Part shown: piece by piece, positions 26,819-34,127 of the stretch | Layout: each line of letters starts with the position of its first letter | Numbering within the stretch: position 1 is the stretch's first letter | NCBI GenBank assembly: GCA_030836155.1 | Contig: JAURQI010000075.1 | Coordinates: 1 to 47,798 of the forward strand | Length of the DNA stretch: 47,798 bases | Source of the DNA: Crocinitomix sp. | GTDB taxonomy: Bacteria > Bacteroidota > Bacteroidia > Flavobacteriales_D > Crocinitomicaceae | Reading direction: 5' to 3' | The notes under the pieces: model-generated | The model's input: the letters and a program-made list of their open reading frames with translations, nothing else | What the model was told of the DNA's origin: nothing | The model's database searches: none | Position numbers and translations under genes: made by a program

Positions 26819-28414
26819 ATGAAAAAATTAACCCTACTATTACTCGCGTTTTTAACGTTATCACCGCTATTGGCGCAAGATGTAAACAAGAAGATTTTAA
26901 ATTGGTACAATGGCGCTAAATACGGTATGAATACCGATTTAGCCTATGCAAAATTATTAGCGGGTAAAAAAAGTGAACCCGTTATTGTGGCAGTCATTGA
27001 TTCTGGAGTAGACATTGAGCATGAAGATTTGCAAGGTAGCATTTGGGTCAATGAGGATGAAATACCAGGTAACGGAATAGATGACGATAATAATGGTTAT
27101 ATCGATGATATTAATGGCTGGAATTATTTAGGAAACAAGGATGGAGAGAACATCAATGACGTCCGTTTAGAATTGGCAAGAATCTATGCCAAAATGAAAC
27201 TGACCTATGAGGGCAAAAAGCACGGTGATTTAACACCAGAACAGCAAGAAAAATTTGCCTATTATAAAGAGATTGAAGATATTATTCAGAGCGAAAGAAC
27301 TTATGCTCAAAAGGAACTGGATGACTTGAGCTATACCACCAAAATGATATCCGAGGGGCACGAAAAGATGGTTGAAAAATTTGATGAGAATTATACAATG
27401 GATCAATTAAAATCAGTTAAGGATGATGCAGAATTAGGAGAGGCAGCTTCCAATTTGATCACCTTTGAAAAGATTGGTTTAGGTTACCATGATTATCAAG
27501 AATTCATCAAATATTACAAAGATATATTAGACTTTAATTACAACCCAGATATTGATCCGCGTGCTGAGGTAATTGGTGATGATGTTTCAGATCTTTCGGA
27601 TTTAGATTATGGAAATAATGATGTTGAAGGTCCAGATGCTGGACACGGAACACATTGCGCAGGAATCATAGCAGCCACCCGAAATAATGGGATTGGTAAT
27701 GATGGTGTTGCAGATAATGTAAAAATAATGTCCTTAAGAGCTGTTCCTAATGGGGATGAGTGGGATAAGGACATCGCATTGGCCATTCGCTATGTCATTG
27801 ATAACGGAGCAAAGGTGATTAATATGAGTTTTGGAAAAGCCTACAGTATGTATCCTGAAATGGTGATGGAAGCTTTTCAGTATGCTGAGGAAAAAGGTGT
27901 TTTATTGGTTCATGGAGCCGGAAATGAAGCACAGGATAATGATGAGAGTTCAAACTTCCCAAGTTCTAAATATGAAGGAATGGAGGAGAAGTTTTCAAAT
28001 TGGATCGAGGTTGGCGCATCGACGCGTTATAAAAAAGCAAAAATTAAAAAAGGGTATTTGATCCGCGATGGATTAGCTGCTGACTTTTCAAATTACGGAA
28101 ATGAAATGGTTGATGTATTTGCACCGGGACTAGAGATTTATTCTTGCACACCAAATAACACCTATGATATTTATGATGGCACTTCAATGGCCGCACCAAT
28201 GGTTGCAGGATTGGCTGCTCTTATAAAGTCTTATTACTCAAATTTAACCATGTTTGAAATTCGCGATATCATCTTTGAATCCATTCAAATAATAGATCGA
28301 ATGACACCACTTCCAGGTGATCCTGGTCAAGCTGCATCTTTTGATGATTTATGCTTGCAGGCGGGAATAGTGAATGCGTATAATGCTATTCTTTTAGCTG
28401 AAAACAAACAGTGA
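26819..28414 (+). CDS. Exported S8 subtilisin-like serine protease with long insertion
   Basis: A 531-residue protease with a signal peptide (cleavage near LLAQ). The catalytic triad is complete: Asp at about 61 (VIDSGVD), His at about 276 (GHGTHCAG) and Ser at about 456 (DGTSMAAP), with oxyanion Asn at about 369 (GAGNE). Between Asp and His there are about 215 residues, against about 32 in subtilisin BPN', because of a charged, mostly helical insertion at roughly 110-265. No T9SS sorting domain is visible at the C-terminus (ends LLAENKQ), so a periplasmic location is more likely than surface display. It overlaps the phosphatase start by 1 nt (TGATG) and follows the propeller gene by 1 nt. 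Confidence 0.92.
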   Translation: MKKLTLLLLAFLTLSPLLAQDVNKKILNWYNGAKYGMNTDLAYAKLLAGKKSEPVIVAVIDSGVDIEHEDLQGSIWVNEDEIPGNGIDDDNNGYIDDINGWNYLGNKDGENINDVRLELARIYAKMKLTYEGKKHGDLTPEQQEKFAYYKEIEDIIQSERTYAQKELDDLSYTTKMISEGHEKMVEKFDENYTMDQLKSVKDDAELGEAASNLITFEKIGLGYHDYQEFIKYYKDILDFNYNPDIDPRAEVIGDDVSDLSDLDYGNNDVEGPDAGHGTHCAGIIAATRNNGIGNDGVADNVKIMSLRAVPNGDEWDKDIALAIRYVIDNGAKVINMSFGKAYSMYPEMVMEAFQYAEEKGVLLVHGAGNEAQDNDESSNFPSSKYEGMEEKFSNWIEVGASTRYKKAKIKKGYLIRDGLAADFSNYGNEMVDVFAPGLEIYSCTPNNTYDIYDGTSMAAPMVAGLAALIKSYYSNLTMFEIRDIIFESIQIIDRMTPLPGDPGQAASFDDLCLQAGIVNAYNAILLAENKQ

Positions 28415-29070
28415 TGAAGGCAGTTATTTTTGATATGGACGGTGTGATTATTGATTCTGAGCCGCTGTGGAAAATTGCTGAGGTTGAAGCATTTCATAAA
28501 GTAGGATTAGATCTAACCTTTACGGAATGTGAAGAAACCGTCGGATTGAGGATTGACCAGGTCGTGGAGATGTGGCACAAGCGTGTCGGTTGGACCAATA
28601 AGTCAGTCAAAGAGGTAGAAGATGACATTGTTGACATCCTCATCAGAGAAATTCGAATTCAAGGAAAAGCATTGCCGGGCGTGCATCAGGCATTAGATCA
28701 GATTAAATCAAAAGGATACAAGATTGGTTTAGCGACCTCTTCTTATAATCGCATTATTGAAGTGGTGGTTGATCGCTTAGAGATCGCACCTTATTTTGAA
28801 GTAATGCATTCTGCTGAACATGAAAAACACGGTAAGCCTCACCCGGATGTATTCTTAAACTGTGCCGCACAGCTTCATGTTGATCCAACAGATTGTTTGG
28901 TGATTGAGGATTCATTTAACGGCCTAGTTGCTGCCAAAGCTGCTCGTATGAAAGCTATTGCCGTTCCAGAAAAATCGCATCAAGAGGATTTGCGTTTAAA
29001 TATAGCAGACCAAATTTTAGATTCACTTGAAGATTTTCAAATCGATGCTTACCCGGCCTTTTGGGATTAG
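28414..29070 (+). CDS. HAD-family sugar phosphatase, HxpB-like
   Basis: This 218-residue HAD hydrolase has motif I DMDGVIIDSEP (about 7-17, nucleophile and acid-base Asp), motif II TSS (about 100-102), motif III Lys in KHGKPHPDV (about 137-145) and motif IV VIEDSFNGLVAAKAA. Its residue pattern closely follows E. coli YniC/HxpB, a hexitol-phosphate and 2-deoxyglucose-6-phosphate phosphatase (SEPLW, GLRIDQVV, CAAQLHVDP), so a small sugar-phosphate substrate is likely. A beta-phosphoglucomutase is less likely. I use the ATG at 28414, which overlaps the subtilase stop by 1 nt; a GTG just upstream would add one residue. Confidence 0.85.
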   Translation: MKAVIFDMDGVIIDSEPLWKIAEVEAFHKVGLDLTFTECEETVGLRIDQVVEMWHKRVGWTNKSVKEVEDDIVDILIREIRIQGKALPGVHQALDQIKSKGYKIGLATSSYNRIIEVVVDRLEIAPYFEVMHSAEHEKHGKPHPDVFLNCAAQLHVDPTDCLVIEDSFNGLVAAKAARMKAIAVPEKSHQEDLRLNIADQILDSLEDFQIDAYPAFWD

Positions 29071-29215
29071 TTCTTTTCAACCTTTTTGCATCATTTTATC
29101 ATCATTCCACTTTATCTGCGAAGAGACCTTACTTGTGCGTATATCAAAGTCCTGGCCCCTAATGCAATTTTGACCATAGAAATTAACCTAACTCTATACC
29201 AAATCTAAAAATGCC

Positions 29216-29223
29216 TAAATTTG
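29216..29223 (+). promoter_or_regulatory. -7 element close to the AAA ATPase start (possible leaderless mRNA)
   Basis: TAAATTTG fits TAnnTTTG and ends only 4 nt before the ATG at 29228. If it is used, transcription would begin at or just inside the start codon. There is no good -33 element at standard spacing. Confidence 0.35.
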
Positions 29224-29227
29224 TAAC

Positions 29228-29944
29228 ATGAGCACTAGCCTATACCTCACCAACCAAGAATCCGTAGAACTGGGCGATATCGTTTTCTCATCTGACTTAG
29301 CCACTAAGATCAACGATTTTTTGGATGAATACGAATATCGTGAGGCACTTGAAGCCTATAATTTACCGGTTGCCAATAAACTGTTTTTATTTGGCAAGAC
29401 AGGTTGTGGAAAAACCATGACTGCAAAAGCTTTGGCGAACCGATTGAATAAAAAGATATTTATTGTAAACCTGAGTTCAATTGTATCATCAAAATTAGGT
29501 GAAACAGCTAAAAATTTAGCTTCTTTATTTCGCAATGTTAAGCATAAACAGGCCGTATTGTTTTTTGATGAATTTGATTCATTAGGCAGTATTCGTGATT
29601 ATGATAATAACGATACAAGTGAGATGAAACGAGTCGTAAATACCATCTTACAATTAATTGATGATTTTCCAAATGATGCCATATTAATTGGAGCAACAAA
29701 TCAAATCCAATTGATAGATGAAGCCATCCTCAGACGTTTTGATATGAAATTAGAATTTGCCAATCCAACAGATGAGGTATTGGATGGATTTTACAAGGAT
29801 TTACTAGCTACTTATCCAAAAGAGTATCAAGCGATACAACCGCAATATGGCATTTCATTTGCAGAAGCCAAAACATTGGTTGTTGATCAAGTGAAACGTA
29901 ATATCATTCTGGCGCTAAAGAATGCTAAAAAGGGAGTTCATTAG
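29228..29944 (+). CDS. Compact AAA-family ATPase
   Basis: A 238-residue protein made almost entirely of one AAA module. Walker A is GKTGCGKT (56-63), Walker B is VLFFDEFD (about 110-117), sensor 1 is the Asn in IGATNQ (about 158), and an Arg-finger candidate is in EAILRRFD (about 166-172). The style (YREALEAYNLPVANKLFLFG, AILRRFDM) is of the FtsH/spastin-like classic AAA group, but no membrane, protease or substrate domain is attached, so it probably acts with an unlinked partner. It overlaps convergently with the RluB-type gene by 4 nt at the stop codons. The target is unknown. Confidence 0.85.
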   Translation: MSTSLYLTNQESVELGDIVFSSDLATKINDFLDEYEYREALEAYNLPVANKLFLFGKTGCGKTMTAKALANRLNKKIFIVNLSSIVSSKLGETAKNLASLFRNVKHKQAVLFFDEFDSLGSIRDYDNNDTSEMKRVVNTILQLIDDFPNDAILIGATNQIQLIDEAILRRFDMKLEFANPTDEVLDGFYKDLLATYPKEYQAIQPQYGISFAEAKTLVVDQVKRNIILALKNAKKGVH

Positions 29945-30771
29945 ACCATTTTTAGAAAGCTAATTTCCTTCTCCGTCAAATGTCTCCATTTACCACGCGG
30001 AAGATCTTTTTTCGTTAATCCAGCGAATTGGACTCGATCAAGTCTTTTCACTTTGAAACCAATGGCTTCAAACATACGCCGCACTACACGGTTTTTACCT
30101 GAGTGCAATTCAATACCGACTTCACGGCTACCCGTTTCGGCAATGATTTCAGCCGCATCAGCTTTCACAAAATCTTCATCATCTAAGGTTACGCCCTTGA
30201 GAAGTTCTGCAACATGTTCACGACTTATTGGTCGATCAAGTTCAACATGATATATCTTTCTGACCTCATAACGTGGGTGTGTTAAACGCTTGGCCATGTC
30301 ACCATCATTTGTAAAAAGTAATAGACCAGTAGTGTTTCGGTCAAGTCGACCAACAGGATAAATCCGCTCTTTGCAAGCATTGTTCACTAAATGGAGTACC
30401 GTTTTTCTACCTTGCGGATCATCCATTGTTGTGATGAAGTCCTTTGGTTTATTGAGTAGCACATAACGCTTGGATTCAGTATTGATTGTAGCTCCGTCAT
30501 ACTTAACTTCGTCGGTAGGTTTTACCTTGTAGCCCATTTCAGTGATAACTTTACCATTTACCTCAATAACTCCGGATTCAATGAGAACATCAGCTTCTCG
30601 TCTCGAGCAAATACCAGCATTGGCAATGAATTTATTCAAACGAACATTTTCGCTGAATGATGGAAGTGGATCACCCTTTTGTTTCTTTTCAAACTTTTGG
30701 TGAGGATGACTTCTTTTTTTTCCTTTTGGCTGGTCTTTTTTTGATTGATCAAACTTTCCTTTGTTGCGCAT
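29941..30771 (-). CDS. rluB: RsuA/RluB-family rRNA pseudouridine synthase
   Basis: This enzyme modifies uridine in 23S rRNA (RluB) or related sites. Residues 1-40 are a basic, Lys-rich tail. An S4 domain follows at about 44-90 (VRLNKFIANAGICSRREAD), then the catalytic domain with GRLDRNTTGLLLFTNDGD (about 141-158) including the catalytic Asp, and NRVVRRMFEAIGF at about 227-239. The Lys-rich N-terminal extension is typical of Bacteroidota members. RluE or RluF are less likely given the S4 domain and motif form. The gene converges on the AAA ATPase with a 4-nt overlap of the two stop codons. Confidence 0.85.
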   Translation of the reverse strand: MRNKGKFDQSKKDQPKGKKRSHPHQKFEKKQKGDPLPSFSENVRLNKFIANAGICSRREADVLIESGVIEVNGKVITEMGYKVKPTDEVKYDGATINTESKRYVLLNKPKDFITTMDDPQGRKTVLHLVNNACKERIYPVGRLDRNTTGLLLFTNDGDMAKRLTHPRYEVRKIYHVELDRPISREHVAELLKGVTLDDEDFVKADAAEIIAETGSREVGIELHSGKNRVVRRMFEAIGFKVKRLDRVQFAGLTKKDLPRGKWRHLTEKEISFLKMV

Positions 30772-30866
30772 AACTCTTTAAATCCAATATGAGTGCAAAG
30801 ATAGGACTTAACATGGATTTACTACATTTTATATTTGAATCCTGAAGTAGCTGAAATTAGATAGAC

Positions 30867-31604
30867 TTATCCTAAGAGTGCCATAACCGCATCTACATCT
30901 TCTGGTGTGTCAATATTTGGTGTCTCAATAGAGGTCTCAGCCGTTCGAATTTCATAGCCGTGATAAAGCCATCTTAATTGTTCCAATGACTCCTGCTTTT
31001 CCAACGCACTTGGTGATAATACGATTAGCTCTTTCAGGATATGCATACGCCAAGCATAAATCCCAATATGCTTATAAAAAATACCATTTTCCATCCAATT
31101 ATCGTGTGGTGTTTGAGCAATATGTGGAATAGGACTTCGACTAAAATAGATGCCGTTTTTTTCTGCATCCAAGACGACTTTTACGCGGTTTGGATTTCGA
31201 ATATCCGATGGATTAGACATGACCTTGACTAAGGTTCCAATTTCCACCTTAGGATCATCAAATAGTTGAATGATTTTCTCTAATTGTTGGGGCTGTATCA
31301 GTGGTTCGTCTCCTTGTATATTGATAACAACATCGTAAGCAGCGTATGTTTCAATAACCTCTCCGCAGCGCTCAGTTCCACTTCGATGATGATCACCCGT
31401 CATCTGAACCTTGCCTCCAAAACTTTGCACATGGTCAACAATGCGTTGATCATCTGTTGCTACAACTACTGTATCCAACTTCTTAGATGAAGATGCTTGT
31501 TCATAGACACGCTGGATCATCGATTTCCCTCCCAAATCAATTAACGGTTTACCAGGAAAACGACTAGATGCATAACGCGCAGGTATAATTCCGAGGACTT
31601 TCAT
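30867..31604 (-). CDS. kdsB: 3-deoxy-manno-octulosonate cytidylyltransferase
   Basis: KdsB joins CTP and KDO to give CMP-KDO, the activated sugar for the lipopolysaccharide inner core. Key motifs are IPARYASSRFPGKPL near the N-terminus (nucleotide-binding loop), TDDQRI (about 53-58), the INIQGDEP motif (about 95-102) and ISTPED-like IDTPEDVD near the C-terminus. The length of 245 aa matches the family. The ATG at 31604 is preferred over an upstream TTG at 31613. A -7-like TACATTTG lies 6 nt upstream of this ATG, so the message may be leaderless. Presence of kdsB implies a KDO-containing lipopolysaccharide. Confidence 0.93.
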   Translation of the reverse strand: MKVLGIIPARYASSRFPGKPLIDLGGKSMIQRVYEQASSSKKLDTVVVATDDQRIVDHVQSFGGKVQMTGDHHRSGTERCGEVIETYAAYDVVINIQGDEPLIQPQQLEKIIQLFDDPKVEIGTLVKVMSNPSDIRNPNRVKVVLDAEKNGIYFSRSPIPHIAQTPHDNWMENGIFYKHIGIYAWRMHILKELIVLSPSALEKQESLEQLRWLYHGYEIRTAETSIETPNIDTPEDVDAVMALLG

Positions 31605-31610
31605 AGGGTA

Positions 31611-31618
31611 CAAATGTA
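31611..31618 (-). promoter_or_regulatory. -7 element next to the kdsB start
   Basis: On the minus strand, TACATTTG matches TAnnTTTG and ends 6 nt before the kdsB ATG, predicting transcription initiation at or beside the start codon. No clear TTTG -33 element is present. Confidence 0.35.
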
Positions 31619-31806
31619 GAATATTAAATCGAATCGAAATAAATCCTCAAAATCAATCTGAAAAGTTCGAAAATTATGCTTCCTCCACTTTTTTAAAAGC
31701 AAATAGATAACCGTATGCTAGCTAATCTAAACCGAATAATAACAATGTATTGTTTGAAGCAACGACACGATTTTAATCTCCGTATTTTCATAAAACATCC
31801 ATACTT

Positions 31807-32077
31807 ATGAAGTTATTTTTTATTTCGATAGTATTTCTGAATTCTCTTATTGGATTCGGTCAATGGTCTGAGGTGGGGGAAACGGTATTCGCCGACCCCG
31901 AATTTGGCAATATGTCGAATGGTGCATTAAATGCGAATGGTCGCGTTTTTGCTAATGTTTCTAGTGGAGATGATCTTATGAGAGCTCAATGCAGGTGTTT
32001 TCACTTGGCTCTTGCATTATAACTTCTCCGATGGGAGCAAAGGAATGCGAAAGGGTACAGTGACGTTGATCAAATAA
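31807..32077 (+). pseudogene. Collapsed T9SS cargo gene (signal peptide joined to type B sorting C-terminus)
   Basis: From 31807 the frame encodes a signal peptide (MKLFFISIVF, cleavage near GFGQ) and the start of a repeat-like domain (WSEVGETVFADPEFGN, ALNANGRVFANVS). The frame is lost near 31975. From 31982 another frame (shifted by +1) encodes ELNAGVFTWLLHYNFSDG and then a terminal MRKGTVTLIK with a stop at 32075-32077. This matches the final strands of the gliding-motility-associated (T9SS type B) C-terminal domain. The simplest reading is a long secreted-protein gene that lost most of its middle in an out-of-frame deletion. The end lies 2 nt before the convergent lepA stop. The product is presumably non-functional. 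Confidence 0.72.
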
Positions 32078-32079
32078 AC

Positions 32080-33873
32080 TTAATCATCCAATTTCAGTAC
32101 AGCTAAGAATGCCTCTTGAGGAACCTCCACACGTCCAACTTGACGCATTCGCTTTTTACCTTTCTTCTGCTTTTCGAGTAGTTTACGCTTACGTGTGATA
32201 TCGCCACCATAACATTTAGCGGTAACATCCTTACGCAATGCTTTAACCGTCTCTCTCGCTACAACTTTAGCACCGATGGCTGCCTGAATAGGAATTTCAA
32301 ACTGTTGTCTTGGAATCAGTTCTTTTAACTTGATACAAATCTTTTTCCCTAATGTATGGGCATTACTTCGGTGGACTAACGCGGATAAAGCATCCACTTG
32401 TTCGCCGTTCAGAAGGATATCCAATTTAATCAAATCAGATTTTTTATAATCAATCGGCTGATAGTCAAAAGAAGCATAACCTCTGGATACTGATTTTAAC
32501 TTGTCGTAAAAGTCAAAAACAACCTCACCCAATGGCATCTCAAATGTTATTTCAACACGTGATTGCGTCAAATAAACTTGATTTTTTAGATCACCTCTTT
32601 TTTCAATACAGAGGTTCATGATTTGACCAACATAATCTGCCTTCGTAATGATTTGCGCACGAATATACGGCTCCTCAACATAGTCCATTTTTGAAGGGTC
32701 TGGCAATTCAGAAGGGTTGTTAACGATAAGTAATTCTTGATTTTTTTTCAAAAATGCGTGATAGGATACGTTGGGGACCGTCGTAATTACGGTCATATTA
32801 AACTCCCGCTCCAACCTTTCCTGAATGATCTCCATGTGTAACATTCCTAAGAATCCACAACGGAAACCAAAACCAAGAGCTGCAGAAGATTCTGGCTCAA
32901 AGACTAAAGAAGCATCATTTAATTGAAGTTTTTCCATCGAATAACGAAGCTCTTCGTACTCATCTGTGTCCACAGGATAAATCCCAGCAAATACCATTGG
33001 TTTCACATCTTCAAAACCTTGAACAACCGATTGGCAAGGATTTTCAACAGTAGTGATCGTGTCACCCACTTTCACCTCATTGGCTTGTTTAATCCCCGAG
33101 ATGATATAACCAACGTCTCCAGTCTTAACAACCTTTCGTTTCTCCATATCCATTCTGAGAATTCCAATTTCATCCGCATTGTATTCACGGTTGGTATTCA
33201 CAAACTTTACACGATCTCCAGATTTCATTTCCCCATTCAGCACGCGGAAATAAGCAATGATACCTCGAAAAGAATTGAAAACAGAATCAAAAATCATGGC
33301 CTGAAGCGGTCCATTAGGATCCCCTTTAGGTGCCGGAATACGACTGATAATAGCTTCTAAAATAGCATCAACACCTAAGCCTGTTTTACCGCTGGCTGGA
33401 ATCACATCTGATGGGTCGCATCCAATTAAGTCAACAATCTCATCAGTTACCTCTTCTGGCTGAGCACCTGGCAAGTCCATTTTATTAAGAATTGGAATGA
33501 TTTCCAAATCATTCTCTAAAGCCAAATATAAATTTGAAATTGTCTGTGCTTCGATACCTTGAGAAGCATCGACAATAAGCAATGCGCCTTCGCAGGCAGC
33601 AATCGATCGAGATACCTCATATGAAAAATCGACGTGTCCCGGCGTATCAATTAAGTTGAGTGTATACTTTACACCATTTAGTTCATAATCCATTTGAATG
33701 GCATGACTTTTAATCGTAATACCCCTTTCACGTTCAAGATCCATGTCATCAAGAGCTTGAGCCTTCATATCACGATCAGAAATGGTATTGGTTGTTTGCA
33801 AGAGCCGATCAGCGAGTGTGCTTTTACCGTGATCAATATGTGCTATGATGCAAAAATTTCGAATGTTTTTCAT
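32080..33873 (-). CDS. lepA: Elongation factor 4 (LepA)
   Basis: LepA is a translational GTPase that assists initiation or ribosome assembly and back-translocation. G1 is AHIDHGKST (about 10-18), G2 region ERGITIKS (about 49-56), G3 DTPGH (about 77-81), G4 NKMD (about 131-134). The LepA-specific C-terminal domain is evident from [11 protein letters not shown] and the terminal [20 protein letters not shown], which contacts the peptidyl-transferase region. The length of 597 aa is canonical. Confidence 0.97.
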   Translation of the reverse strand: MKNIRNFCIIAHIDHGKSTLADRLLQTTNTISDRDMKAQALDDMDLERERGITIKSHAIQMDYELNGVKYTLNLIDTPGHVDFSYEVSRSIAACEGALLIVDASQGIEAQTISNLYLALENDLEIIPILNKMDLPGAQPEEVTDEIVDLIGCDPSDVIPASGKTGLGVDAILEAIISRIPAPKGDPNGPLQAMIFDSVFNSFRGIIAYFRVLNGEMKSGDRVKFVNTNREYNADEIGILRMDMEKRKVVKTGDVGYIISGIKQANEVKVGDTITTVENPCQSVVQGFEDVKPMVFAGIYPVDTDEYEELRYSMEKLQLNDASLVFEPESSAALGFGFRCGFLGMLHMEIIQERLEREFNMTVITTVPNVSYHAFLKKNQELLIVNNPSELPDPSKMDYVEEPYIRAQIITKADYVGQIMNLCIEKRGDLKNQVYLTQSRVEITFEMPLGEVVFDFYDKLKSVSRGYASFDYQPIDYKKSDLIKLDILLNGEQVDALSALVHRSNAHTLGKKICIKLKELIPRQQFEIPIQAAIGAKVVARETVKALRKDVTAKCYGGDITRKRKLLEKQKKGKKRMRQVGRVEVPQEAFLAVLKLDD

Positions 33874-34079
33874 TATGCCGTCCTCTAATTATGATCAGTA
33901 CTGACCGAAAAAATAACCTTTGATTGTTTCATTTTTCAAATCATTAAGTGAAGCGATAAGTTTTAACCGATTCATATCTGATGCTACTTCTATTCTTGCA
34001 AAAATACGAGAATTTAAAAAGGGGTAAAACGATTCTGGAAAAAAAAGAAATAGTACCCAAAAAAATAGTTAGAATAAGA

Positions 34080-34115
34080 ACCGCTGCCTTATCAATTAGT
34101 GACAAAAACAGCGGT
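34080..34115 (-). terminator. Weak terminator-like hairpin after the TonB-dependent receptor
   Basis: ACCGCTG (34080-34086) pairs with CAGCGGT (34109-34115) around a 22-nt loop, 12 nt past the receptor stop on the minus strand. The T-rich tract is not immediate (TTCTTATTCTAACTATTTTTTT), so the call is tentative. Confidence 0.35.
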
Positions 34116-34127
34116 CGAATTTATGGA

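Noticed and set aside
26819-28414. Subtilase as a T9SS cargo protein
   Set aside because: The C-terminus lacks the type A or type B sorting domain.
29228-29944. AAA ATPase as part of a defence system
   Set aside because: There is no nuclease, effector or mobile context; its neighbours are housekeeping genes.
32923-33360. 145-aa ORF antisense to lepA
   Set aside because: It is a shadow of lepA codons; His and Asn-rich composition is typical of antisense frames.
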